Shown here one piece after another: positions 18,737 through 27,191 of a DNA stretch of 64,000 bases. Each line of letters begins with the position of its first letter. Within the stretch, counting starts at the first letter, position 1. A model generated the notes under the pieces. The model made no database searches. It was not told the origin of the DNA and was given only the letters and a program-made list of their open reading frames with translations. The stretch covers positions 62,001 to 126,000 of the forward strand of contig NZ_JAEH01000001.1 of assembly GCF_000518805.1 (NCBI RefSeq), written 5' to 3'. Source of the stretch: Shewanella waksmanii ATCC BAA-643 (lineage in GTDB: Bacteria; Pseudomonadota; Gammaproteobacteria; Enterobacterales; Shewanellaceae). Both the position numbers and the translations under genes were made by a program.

Positions 18737-19607
18737 CTTGCTGCAATTGTTTCAATTTTGCTTCTCGACGAGACAGCTTAATGTAAGCTATCAGTGATAA
18801 CATAATCAAACCGGCGCCGACTAATTTTTGCCAAGCTAGCTGCTCTTGCAATAGCGTAATGCTAAGTAACATGGTCCAAACGGGCTCCAAAATCATAATC
18901 AAAGCCGCCGTCTCTAATTTAACTTTATATTGCCCCATAGTTTGCAGTAAATAGCGCACCGACGTTGCAAATACGGTGGAGATAACAAACCACCAAAGCA
19001 AATTCCACGAGTAATCAACCACAGCCGGTTCACTCAATGACGCGGTAATAAGTCCAACGACACCGACGGCAAAAAGCTGCAAGCAGATTGATAACAAGGG
19101 GGGTAAACGACTACCTATGTTTTTGTTAAGCACAAAATGAATCGACAGCAGCGCCGACGCCATTAAAAAATACAACTGGCTACTTTCAAGATGCCAACCA
19201 CTGCCGAGTGTCAGCAGCGCCATGCCCATCATGCTGACCGGCAAGGCCAGCCAAAATGAACGATTGGGCTTAATCTGAAACAATGACCAAGAGACAAGTG
19301 GGGCGATAATCATCGCGAGACTCATAATAAACGCCCCTTCAGATAAACTATCGCTAATGGTGACCGCATGCACCCATACTTGCAGTGCGAGCCCTAAAAA
19401 TACGCCAACCCCAAGGACAGTTAGAATTTGCTTGAGATCCAGCTTAGCTAAACGCTGATAGCAAAAAGGCAGCAGTATCAGACTGGCCAAAACAAAGCGT
19501 ACCCCCAAAAACAGGTCGCCAGGCATATGGCTAACAACAAACTTTGACGCCACCCAGCCCATCGCAGCAAGTAAGGTTGCAATCAATAAGTAAATGATAC
19601 CGCGCAT
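18720..19607 (-). CDS. EamA/DMT-family membrane transporter
   Basis: 295 residues with ten hydrophobic helices arranged as two EamA repeats of five. The first starts IIYLLIATLLAAMGWVASKF, the second follows LNKNIGSRLPPLL. The EPVWTM segment in the second repeat is characteristic of the drug/metabolite exporters. Start choice: ATG at 19607 begins right at the first helix and has GAGTGG upstream; a TTG at 19640 is in frame but would add a basic tail. It is on the same strand as nemA-gloA but separated by a terminator-like hairpin, so it is probably transcribed on its own. The substrate is unknown. Confidence 0.88.
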   Translation of the reverse strand: MRGIIYLLIATLLAAMGWVASKFVVSHMPGDLFLGVRFVLASLILLPFCYQRLAKLDLKQILTVLGVGVFLGLALQVWVHAVTISDSLSEGAFIMSLAMIIAPLVSWSLFQIKPNRSFWLALPVSMMGMALLTLGSGWHLESSQLYFLMASALLSIHFVLNKNIGSRLPPLLSICLQLFAVGVVGLITASLSEPAVVDYSWNLLWWFVISTVFATSVRYLLQTMGQYKVKLETAALIMILEPVWTMLLSITLLQEQLAWQKLVGAGLIMLSLIAYIKLSRREAKLKQLQQASTGN

Positions 19608-19660
19608 TAATACCACTCTAAGCCGCTTTGCTTGCAGCAAAGCTACAAGGTTAGAAAAAC

Positions 19661-19686
19661 AAATAGCAACTCATTTGAGTTGCTAT
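19661..19686 (-). terminator. Terminator of the gloA-nemA unit
   Basis: A perfect 11-bp inverted repeat (19663-19673 with 19676-19686) is followed by a T-rich tail on the minus strand. It lies 45 bp past the nemA stop. Confidence 0.75.
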
Positions 19687-19730
19687 TGACAGGAACAAAG
19701 CCGATTTTAACCTATTAGTGATTAAGCAAA

Positions 19731-20828
19731 CTACTGGCCGTACTCACAATAATCGGTTAAACCTTTCTCTGCACCACCAAACAATGTAGCAGGATCATGA
19801 CTGGCTAATGGATAACCGTATTTAATTCGGTTAGGTAAATCTGGGTTAGCCACAAACGGGCGACCAAAGCCAACCATATCGGCTAAACCGGCTTCCAGTA
19901 CCGTCGCCGCTTTTTGCGCGTCGTATTTTCCAGCGTAAATTAGCACACCCTCGTACGCTTCACGGACAGCTTGCTTGAATGAGGCTGGCGTATCTGGCGC
20001 ATCATCCCAGTCAACTTCAGCGATATGCAGATAGACAATTTTATGCTGATTCAACATGGCTGCTGCTGCGGTATAAGTTTCCTCTGGGTTAGCGTCAACC
20101 GTACCATTTAGCGATGTGAAAGGCGCTAGACGTACACCCACACGTTCTGCACCAATGGCTTCAACCATTGCCGCCACAACTTCACTTAAAAAGCGTAGCC
20201 GATTCTCCACACTTCCACCGTATTCATCAGTGCGACTATTCGCTTCTGAATCAATAAACTGGTTAATCAAGTAACCATTAGCCGCATGTAGCTCAACACC
20301 ATCAAAGCCCGCTTCAATGGCATTGAGTGCGGCTTGACGATATTGCTCAATAACAAGATTAATGTCGTCTTTGGTCATAGCACGAGGCTCAACCACATCA
20401 ACAAATCCGGGCTCATCCGTACCATTATCAATAAATACTTTAACGCTTTCGGCTTTAATCGCAGAAGATGAAATCGGCTGCTGTCCGCCAATATTATCTG
20501 GATGAGTCACTCGACCGACATGCCACAATTGCGCAAAAATAACCCCGCCTTTTTGGTGTACGGCATCAGTTGTTAATTTCCAGCCAGCGATTTGCTCGGC
20601 GGTATAAATACCAGGGGTCCAAGCGTAACCTTGCCCCATGGCTGATATCTGAGTACCTTCAGCCACAATCAGGCCTGCTTGTGCACGCTGAGCATAATAT
20701 TGCGCCATAATGGCATTGGCGCTATTGCCTGGTTGGCTGGCACGCGAGCGCGTCATTGGTGGCATAACAATGCGGTTTTTAAGACTGTGCTCACCCAGCT
20801 GAACTGGGTTAAATAATGGGTTTGTCAT
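19731..20828 (-). CDS. nemA: Old-yellow-enzyme ene-reductase NemA
   Basis: 365 residues, the same length as E. coli NemA as I know it. FMN-dependent ene-reductase of the old yellow enzyme family: N-terminal LKNRIVMPPMTRSRA, the substrate-binding His-x-x-Asn in LHAANGYLINQF, NSRTDEYGGSVENRLRFL, GVRLAPF, and the C-terminal FGRPFVANPDLP FMN-phosphate site. It reduces activated alkenes, maleimides and nitro compounds with NADPH. Start: ATG at 20828 has AGGA seven bases upstream; the ATG six codons earlier (20846) is less likely. It follows gloA with a 58-bp gap. The nemA-gloA pairing is the known electrophile-detoxification unit of E. coli, but no nemR repressor is present here. Confidence 0.93.
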   Translation of the reverse strand: MTNPLFNPVQLGEHSLKNRIVMPPMTRSRASQPGNSANAIMAQYYAQRAQAGLIVAEGTQISAMGQGYAWTPGIYTAEQIAGWKLTTDAVHQKGGVIFAQLWHVGRVTHPDNIGGQQPISSSAIKAESVKVFIDNGTDEPGFVDVVEPRAMTKDDINLVIEQYRQAALNAIEAGFDGVELHAANGYLINQFIDSEANSRTDEYGGSVENRLRFLSEVVAAMVEAIGAERVGVRLAPFTSLNGTVDANPEETYTAAAAMLNQHKIVYLHIAEVDWDDAPDTPASFKQAVREAYEGVLIYAGKYDAQKAATVLEAGLADMVGFGRPFVANPDLPNRIKYGYPLASHDPATLFGGAEKGLTDYCEYGQ

Positions 20829-20886
20829 AATATCATCCTCATGCAATACAGCCGCATCTTGGCAGCTGCGCGATAATCTGTCGGTT

Positions 20887-21270
20887 TTAGTCCAGCTGAA
20901 TCAATTCGATTTGATATCCATCGGGATCGGTAATGAAAGCGATATGCGTCTCGCCACCTTTTACCGGCCCTGGTGCACGGGTCACATTGCCTCCTAACTG
21001 GGCAATTTTTTCGCACGCAAGGTAGATATCTTCAACACCGAGCGCAACATGCCCAAACGCATTGCCCATTTCGTACTCATGGGTATCCCAGTTGTGAGTC
21101 AGTTCAATCGTGGCGCTGTCAGGACCATTGTCATAGCCAACAAACACCAATGTATATCGATACTGCTGGTTATCGGCTCTTTGCAACTCCTTCATGCCCA
21201 GCACTTGGGTATAAAACGCGATTGATTTCTCTAAGTCAGCAACGCGTAACATGGTATGTAAGAATTTCAT
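20887..21270 (-). CDS. gloA: Glyoxalase I (lactoylglutathione lyase)
   Basis: 127 residues from the ATG at 21270. It isomerises the hemithioacetal of glutathione and methylglyoxal to S-lactoylglutathione in the cytoplasm. All four metal ligands of the Ni-dependent E. coli type are in place: His5, Glu56, His74 and Glu122. Other marks are [39 protein letters not shown] and [10 protein letters not shown]. The longer frame from 21312 adds 14 unlikely residues. It is the first gene of the unit with nemA. The promoter lies in the 297-bp gap upstream, which contains an ATCAA...TTGAT inverted repeat near 21368-21388 that might be an operator. Confidence 0.94.
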   Translation of the reverse strand: MKFLHTMLRVADLEKSIAFYTQVLGMKELQRADNQQYRYTLVFVGYDNGPDSATIELTHNWDTHEYEMGNAFGHVALGVEDIYLACEKIAQLGGNVTRAPGPVKGGETHIAFITDPDGYQIELIQLD

Positions 21271-21609
21271 ATAGACCTCAAGCTTTGTGCAATGTGATGG
21301 CCCAACGAGCAATACTCGTTGTAGCGAATACCGACATCATACGGACAATACAAATAACAAACTAATTATCAATTCTTCTTAATTTGATAAATATTATTTA
21401 TAGATGTAGTGACTAACATGAATGGATAACACAGAGGAGTTTTAGCAATTTTGCTAAGCAAGCTAAAAAATCGGTTAATAAAAAGCGCTGGGGGTAATAG
21501 CCGCTTTATATACGCTAAAAGCGCAAAGCAAAGCCAATTGACTGCGGCTTTAAACGGCCCACATTGATTAACACAGGCAACGAGCCGGTATAAAATGAAA
21601 AGAGAGGCG

Positions 21610-23316
21610 CTATTTCAATAGTGGCGTCACTACCTTATTTCCCAGCTCCTTTTTGTCCTTAGCTTCCTCACAACTATATTCGGCTGTACTGGCTTGATAG
21701 GCCAGAACTTGATCCCGTCCTTGCTCCTTAGCGCGATACAGCGCCATATCAGCAAACTTAACTAATTGGTCTCTATCGCCTTGCACTTTAGGGTAATTCA
21801 CCACACCGATAGAAACGGTGACTTTTCCTAGAGACAACCCTTTGAGCTCAAGGTGCAATTCGGCAATTTGTTTACGGATACGATTGGCCAACTCAAATGC
21901 ACTTTCCACTGATCGATTTGGCACGATAACCGCTAACTCCTCTCCCCCTAATCGACAAGCAACGTCGTCAGCGCTGATCATCTGAACGATTAAGGTACTG
22001 ACCTCTTTAAGCACATAGTCTCCTGCATCATGTCCAAAATTATCATTGAAACGTTTGAAATGATCTAAATCTAGCATCATTAACGTCATGGTTTGTTGGC
22101 TGTTTTTGGCTTCTAGTAGCAATGTGTCAAACGACTGCTCAAAATGACGGCGGTTATACAGCCCCGTCAGCGGATCACTTAGCGCCTGCGAGCGCAGTTT
22201 GTCCTGTAAGCTTAAATTAGCCAACGCCAGACCCAAGTGCTCAGCCACGGTAAAAGCCAACCGCAAGGTTGCCGGGTCAACGACTACAGATGATGCCCCA
22301 AAATATAAATGCAGCATACCGATTGTATTGCCATGGGCGGTTAGCGGGATACAAAGGGTTTGGTCACTACCAAGTTCAGCCATATGCGAGCATGGAAGAC
22401 AGTGATAGTCGTCATTGGAGAGATGATATTTTCCTTTACGTAACGCCCAACAATCATTTGGCGAATAGACCTGAGTCGCAGGCCAAGGCTTGCCCCAATC
22501 CAGTTTAACTTCGAGTTGATTACGCGATGCGCGCATCATGGCTACGCTGCCGTTGATCTCCCCCAAAATACGCGGAACAATATCCTCGACGACCTTTTGC
22601 GTTTCAGCTATCGAAGTACACGCCGCTAGCATATTCGCTAATCGATGCAACAACTCAATCTCTTTAGTTCGATGCATAATACGCTCTTCTTGCTGCTCAC
22701 GTTCTTTAGCTACCCGGTGATTCACCTGATAAGCACTAAGCATGCTACTTCCTGCCATTGCCGCTGCAGAAATTGATAACAATACAATGAAAATCCACAT
22801 TAATTCATCGGACATGGTTTTCAACTCATCCATTGGCATTGCCATCCTGACAACATAAGGTTCATTGTCCAAAATCACTCTTTGGGCAACGTAGAGCATG
22901 TCTACTTTAAGTGCACTGCTAAAATGAATATTTTCGCCAACGCCAACCTTGAACGCACTGGCAATTTCCTCCCGTAACAGATGATTATCCATTGCTATCA
23001 TCTCTAAGTAGCTCAACGAAGTATCGGCTAATACCACGCCTTCTGCGTCAATCAGTGTAATACGCTTGTCTTTAGTCGCTTGAGAAAGGTTACTAAAATA
23101 ATTATGTCGTGCTGCTGAAGAGAGAGTAGCGAGGTATTGCTGATCATTGGTGATATGGACGACAACATCTTTAGTTAGCCCAGAAAGGTGACTTTTTATC
23201 GTTTTTGTCACCCACTTATCTAAACTTGAATTAAGAAAAAATAAGCCGCCTAAGATAGAAATCAGCAACATCACTAGCGGTAAATACTGCCATTTCTTGT
23301 CAAATAACATCGACAT
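21610..23316 (-). CDS. Membrane diguanylate cyclase (sensor-GAF-GGDEF)
   Basis: About 568 residues. One helix near the N-terminus (LPLVMLLISILGGLFFL), a periplasmic domain to about residue 165, a second helix (LMWIFIVLLSISAAAMAGSS), a short coiled linker, a GAF-like domain (about 215-385; contains a CSHM/C-rich patch) and a C-terminal GGDEF domain. The catalytic motif is GGEEL, a form compatible with activity. The usual inhibitory-site Arg three residues before the upstream Asp is replaced by Ser, so product inhibition through the I-site is likely absent. The start is uncertain: ATG at 23316 has AAGG nine bases away; a TTG at 23334 is also in frame. It makes c-di-GMP; the signal is unknown. 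Confidence 0.88.
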   Translation of the reverse strand: MSMLFDKKWQYLPLVMLLISILGGLFFLNSSLDKWVTKTIKSHLSGLTKDVVVHITNDQQYLATLSSAARHNYFSNLSQATKDKRITLIDAEGVVLADTSLSYLEMIAMDNHLLREEIASAFKVGVGENIHFSSALKVDMLYVAQRVILDNEPYVVRMAMPMDELKTMSDELMWIFIVLLSISAAAMAGSSMLSAYQVNHRVAKEREQQEERIMHRTKEIELLHRLANMLAACTSIAETQKVVEDIVPRILGEINGSVAMMRASRNQLEVKLDWGKPWPATQVYSPNDCWALRKGKYHLSNDDYHCLPCSHMAELGSDQTLCIPLTAHGNTIGMLHLYFGASSVVVDPATLRLAFTVAEHLGLALANLSLQDKLRSQALSDPLTGLYNRRHFEQSFDTLLLEAKNSQQTMTLMMLDLDHFKRFNDNFGHDAGDYVLKEVSTLIVQMISADDVACRLGGEELAVIVPNRSVESAFELANRIRKQIAELHLELKGLSLGKVTVSIGVVNYPKVQGDRDQLVKFADMALYRAKEQGRDQVLAYQASTAEYSCEEAKDKKELGNKVVTPLLK

Positions 23317-23632
23317 GGGCGCCATCCTTTGCAAAGAATCGATTTAAAATCGATGGCAATGGCCATCGCTATAAGTAAAGCAGAAATATCCGCTTTTCAC
23401 CAACCGAGCCGATGATTAATGGACGTGACCTAGCCCAGTGTGTGACAAACAGATATCAAGGCAGGAGCTAAGTTAAGGTTTTTGTCATGCTGGTATCACT
23501 ATTGGAGTGGGAGATACAAATCATCACCACAGCTTACTTGCCCACAAACTCACCATTCGATAGCCTGTAACCAACGCCATGAAAACCACTTTGCCTCTAA
23601 CAATACTCCATTAGCCGATACCGAGACGATAG

Positions 23633-24808
23633 ATGATCAACGAACTTAAACAGCACAATGAAATGTTCACTCAATGGCGCAAAGCCATTCATCAACACCC
23701 TGAATTAGGTTTTGAAGAACAGCAAACCGCTGACTTTGTCGCCAACAAGTTACGCCAATGGGGCCTAGATGAAGTGCATACTGGCATAGCGACTACAGGA
23801 GTCGTGGGGGTGTTAAGAGGCCAATCACCCAATAGCCGCGCTATTGGGCTGCGGGCTGATATGGATGCGCTAGCATTAGATGAAGCTAACGATTTTAGTC
23901 ATGCATCGCATATTGCCGGCAAAATGCATGCCTGTGGCCACGATGGCCATACCGCCATTTTATTAGCAAGCGCCTGGTATTTAGCGCAAAATCGTAACTT
24001 CAGCGGTACGGTTTATTTTATTTTCCAACCTGCTGAAGAGGGGCTTGGTGGCGCACAGGCTATGATTGATGACGGGCTATTCGAACGCTTTAAATATGAC
24101 AGGATTTATGCGCTACACAATATGCCGGGTATTCCGCAGTCGCATATCTGGCTCAAGCCCGGCCCACTGATGGCGAGTGCTGATCGCTTTGATATTGCCA
24201 TTGAGGCTAAAGGAGGCCATGCAGCAATGCCGCAGCACCTGATTGACCCCTCTTTAGTGATGAGCAATATCATTCTTAGCGCGCAAACAATTGTTAGTCG
24301 TAATACATCACCGCTCGACACCTGTGTCATCTCATTTACCGATATCCACAGTGGTGAAGGGACATACAACGTGGTGCCCGATAGCGCTCAATTAAAGGGT
24401 TGCTTGCGTACTTTTAATCCGCAAGTACGACAACAAGCCCTTGAGCGCTTACAACAAGTGGTTGAGCAAACAGCAAAACTGTATGGTGCAACGGCGAATT
24501 TAACAATACAACCTGGCAGTTACCCTGCAACAGTCAATGAGCAACAATCCTATGAGTTTGCCGCAAACATCGCCGAGCAATTGCTTGGCAAAGAACGGGT
24601 AAATACTCACTGTGACCCGCTATCAGGCAGTGAAGACTTCTCCTTTATGCTCAATAAAGTGGCAGGCTGTTATTTGCTGTTAGGTAATGGCTTGAGCGGC
24701 GAGAAAGGTGGCGTGTGTGTACATAACCCACATTATGATTTTAATGATGACATCATCCCAGTGGGAGCGGCGCTATTCTGCTCGCTTGTCACGGCAGAAC
24801 TTAAGTAA
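23633..24808 (+). CDS. M20 family amidohydrolase (HipO/AbgB type)
   Basis: 391 residues, cytoplasmic. M20D metallopeptidase marks: IHQHPELGFEEQQTADFV near the start, GLRADMDALALDE, ACGHDGHTAILL (metal ligands), FQPAEEGLGGAQAMI with the catalytic Glu pair, and ALHNMPG. The dimerisation (lid) domain spans about residues 180-295, and the last metal-binding part is SGSEDFSFMLNKVAGCYLLLGNG. Relatives remove acyl groups from N-acyl-amino acids or hippurate-like amides. The exact substrate cannot be read from sequence. It stands alone, convergent with a small membrane protein gene. Confidence 0.9.
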   Translation: MINELKQHNEMFTQWRKAIHQHPELGFEEQQTADFVANKLRQWGLDEVHTGIATTGVVGVLRGQSPNSRAIGLRADMDALALDEANDFSHASHIAGKMHACGHDGHTAILLASAWYLAQNRNFSGTVYFIFQPAEEGLGGAQAMIDDGLFERFKYDRIYALHNMPGIPQSHIWLKPGPLMASADRFDIAIEAKGGHAAMPQHLIDPSLVMSNIILSAQTIVSRNTSPLDTCVISFTDIHSGEGTYNVVPDSAQLKGCLRTFNPQVRQQALERLQQVVEQTAKLYGATANLTIQPGSYPATVNEQQSYEFAANIAEQLLGKERVNTHCDPLSGSEDFSFMLNKVAGCYLLLGNGLSGEKGGVCVHNPHYDFNDDIIPVGAALFCSLVTAELK

Positions 24809-24836
24809 AAACATACTGAATAGTTTGCGCAATAAG

Positions 24837-25076
24837 TTAGTGCTGACTATCTTGCTGCTCGGCTTCACGCTTGACCAAAATAAATGTCAGGTACATCTTG
24901 GTTGGCAGTGACAGCGCCATCCCCACGGCCACACACACCGCACTGAGAATGATACCTTTGACCCCCATGGCCTCAACACTGGGGCTAAAGTTATGAAAGT
25001 AGATACCGGTTAAAATCAGGCAAATTCCCAAGACTATGCATGATTTCAGTAGCCGGATAAGTTTTGCATCTGACAT
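24837..25076 (-). CDS. Small membrane protein with two helices
   Basis: 79 residues from the ATG at 25076; an earlier ATG at 25085 adds three residues. Two transmembrane helices are plain (LLKSCIVLGICLILTGIYF and IILSAVCVAVGMALSLPT), with a basic and polar C-terminal tail in the cytoplasm. I do not recognise the family. It is convergent with the amidohydrolase gene (28 bp between stops), and no other gene is close on its strand. Confidence 0.6.
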   Translation of the reverse strand: MSDAKLIRLLKSCIVLGICLILTGIYFHNFSPSVEAMGVKGIILSAVCVAVGMALSLPTKMYLTFILVKREAEQQDSQH

Positions 25077-25192
25077 GATGTCCAATATTGAGTTGTATTA
25101 AACCTGCATCAATCATGACTAAATATTAGCCAGCACGCGTTGATTCAGATCAAGCTAATATGTTTGTCTCTGCGCTGTTGATTTAGGTATTT

Positions 25193-25861
25193 TTAATCCG
25201 ACTCAAACTCTGACTCTCCAGCCACTGACAAATGAATCGGTAATGTGTCAGGCTTAGCGTAGCTTAGTCTCGCTAAGCGTTGGCCGCGGTGATAGCTGTC
25301 TAGCCCTGTGACCGCTACCGCCTCTAGTGCTTCAATGTCTATGTAGCCATCTTGCTTAAGGGCGCAATCGGGCACTATCACATGCTGCACTTCTCCAATC
25401 ACTAAAAGCGTGTCATTCAAAGACAGTGGTGATATTTCTCGAACCGCTAATGCCACTTTAAGCTCGCTTTCAGCAACAAATGGCGCAGTAAATCCGGCAA
25501 TAAACTGCTCAGTGAGTCCAACCTGGGTGAACTCTGATACCGATGAAAGATAGCGAGCAGAAGTCTGATGTGCTCGCCTAAAATTGGCCGAGTTAACCTG
25601 ATTTAACGTATAGCACTGCGTCGCTTTGATATTTGTAAGGGTATCCCTTGGCACACTGTCAGGACGAATGATCATCCCCATCAGCGCAGGATCTGCACCG
25701 ATATGGAACACGGAGCTGACGATCGCCAAGTTGCTATTGCCGCTACTATCAATGCTGCCAACCAAATTGGCACTTTTAAACCCAGATAGGCTATTGATAA
25801 AGCGAGCACGATAACGCTGCTCCATTGCTTCGAAATCAGCTTGGGTAAAATGTTTGTTCAT
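25193..25861 (-). CDS. Flavin reductase-like FMN-binding protein
   Basis: 222 residues with the split-barrel pattern of flavin reductase-like (DIM6/NTAB) proteins: FKSANLVGSIDSSGNSNLAIVSSVFHIGADP, then MIIRPDSVPRDTLTNI, CYTLNQVN and later VALAVREISP and GEVQHVIVPD. Proteins of this group bind FMN and reduce flavin or act as oxidoreductases. It starts 21 bp after the DUF2256 gene and is on the same strand, so the two form an operon. A divergent LysR gene sits upstream. The physiological substrate is not known. Confidence 0.82.
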   Translation of the reverse strand: MNKHFTQADFEAMEQRYRARFINSLSGFKSANLVGSIDSSGNSNLAIVSSVFHIGADPALMGMIIRPDSVPRDTLTNIKATQCYTLNQVNSANFRRAHQTSARYLSSVSEFTQVGLTEQFIAGFTAPFVAESELKVALAVREISPLSLNDTLLVIGEVQHVIVPDCALKQDGYIDIEALEAVAVTGLDSYHRGQRLARLSYAKPDTLPIHLSVAGESEFESD

Positions 25862-25882
25862 ATTGATTTCATCGTTAGTTAT

Positions 25883-26065
25883 TTATCCCGCCACATCACC
25901 ACAGTGTTGATTGTGTACATTCATCTCACTGGCAACATGTCTGTGCCCAGCACAACGCTTAGAGCAATACTTAACCTCATCCCAGTCTTTGCGCCACTTC
26001 TTGCGCCAGGTAAAAGGGCGCACGCAAACAGGGCAGAGTTTCCATGGTAATGATGATTTATTCAT
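25883..26065 (-). CDS. DUF2256 Cys-rich small protein
   Basis: 60 residues. The pattern is that of DUF2256: [15 protein letters not shown], then [11 protein letters not shown], with four Cys forming a zinc-ribbon-like site. In other bacteria DUF2256 genes tend to lie near cryptochrome/photolyase or flavin genes; here the next gene is a flavin reductase-like protein, which fits. The C-terminal 18 residues after the KRC motif contain extra His and Cys ([17 protein letters not shown]) that could add metal-binding capacity. The function is unknown. It is probably transcribed with the downstream gene from the promoter that faces the LysR gene. Confidence 0.85.
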   Translation of the reverse strand: MNKSSLPWKLCPVCVRPFTWRKKWRKDWDEVKYCSKRCAGHRHVASEMNVHNQHCGDVAG

Positions 26066-26129
26066 AAGTAGGCCTCTAATTGAGTGTCACTGGCTATGCT
26101 GGCAACTACCAGTCAGTACGCACCAAAGT

Positions 26130-26166
26130 ACATTTCGGTTCACTTCTCTTGACGGAACCGAAATGT
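26130..26166. promoter_or_regulatory. Perfect 12-bp inverted repeat, candidate operator
   Basis: Arms at 26130-26141 (ACATTTCGGTTC) and 26155-26166 (GAACCGAAATGT) are perfectly complementary with a 13-nt spacer. It sits in the 182-bp divergent promoter region between DUF2256 and the LysR gene and is not followed by a T-run, so an operator is more likely than a terminator. Confidence 0.6.
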
Positions 26167-26247
26167 CGACAGCTTCACCAGCCAATGGTCATCGCACACA
26201 TTTTTTAGTAACGTATCTGATTAATAGCGAAATTATCTGAGGTGCGA

Positions 26248-27159
26248 TTGAAAAACCGTGTCGATCTAAATTTATATCGATTTATGATTTGTCTGGTTAA
26301 GCTGAAAACCTTAAGTAAAACTTGTCATGAACTCGATATCAGCCGCGCAACGTTTAATCGCCACCTAGCCAGTTGCCGTGAGCTATTTAATAACGAACTA
26401 TTTGTCGTCACCAACGGCAGCTATACGCCGACCTTGTTGATGACGCAACTTGCACAGTACATTGATGAGCCTTTATCTGTACTAGAACAAAGCCATCATG
26501 CTGCCAAACTGTTTACCAATGAGCACCGTGATATTGAATGCACCATCAATATCATTAGCCCATTAAGCAGTGCACTTACCCTGCCACTGGTCAGCGAGTT
26601 ATCAACCCAAGATCAGCATTGCCGTTTAACTTTTGTCGATTGGTCGCTTAACGGTGTCGAGCAGCCAGAAGTTGGCGCGTTGGCAATAGGTATCGCCGGA
26701 TACCCCAACCAGTTCAGTGAACATTTAGTTGAAAGAAAAATCACCACCGTTCCGCTGTATGTGTACCTACCTGAAACTCATCAACTTAACGTGGCAAGCC
26801 ATATCAATATTTTTGACATGGTCGACTATCAAATGGTGCGAATTTCGCTTGGTGCACATGACGGCAGTGCTTACTTCGAGCAAGTGCGTAAACAAACCGG
26901 ATGTGATCTGCAGCAAAAGCTTACCGTATCGACGATTAACTCAGCATTAGCCTGTGTGCTAGCCCATCAATATTTGTTTGTTTGCACCAAAATTGCCGAC
27001 CAAGATATCCCTGCGGGTATTACCGCTAAACCGCTTTATGCCAATGCTAACCCTCTTACATATGATGTTGGCATTCATCATCACCGCTTGGTGTATCAAC
27101 ACCCACTAATTAAAACGATAGAGAAAGTCATCATTCAAAGCTTACAAAAAAGCGAGTAA
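26248..27159 (+). CDS. LysR-family transcriptional regulator
   Basis: 303 residues from the TTG at 26248, which has GAGG five bases upstream; the GTG two codons earlier would overlap that site. The HTH is MICLVKLKTLSKTCHELDISRATFNRHL at about residues 12-39, followed by the FNNELFVVTNG wing. The effector-binding half is present to the end (YQHPLIKTIEKVI). It is divergent from the DUF2256-flavin reductase pair and is the natural regulator of it. A 37-bp inverted repeat lies between them. The gene body overlaps the hairpin that ends the convergent DUF1254 transcript. Confidence 0.85.
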   Translation: MKNRVDLNLYRFMICLVKLKTLSKTCHELDISRATFNRHLASCRELFNNELFVVTNGSYTPTLLMTQLAQYIDEPLSVLEQSHHAAKLFTNEHRDIECTINIISPLSSALTLPLVSELSTQDQHCRLTFVDWSLNGVEQPEVGALAIGIAGYPNQFSEHLVERKITTVPLYVYLPETHQLNVASHINIFDMVDYQMVRISLGAHDGSAYFEQVRKQTGCDLQQKLTVSTINSALACVLAHQYLFVCTKIADQDIPAGITAKPLYANANPLTYDVGIHHHRLVYQHPLIKTIEKVIIQSLQKSE

Positions 27160-27176
27160 GGCTTAGCCTTACTCGC
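27152..27176 (-). terminator. Terminator between LysR and DUF1254 genes
   Basis: A perfect 11-bp inverted repeat with a TTA loop is followed on the minus strand by a run of six T. It overlaps the LysR stop codon. Confidence 0.8.
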
Positions 27177-27191
27177 CGTTAGCACAGAATG

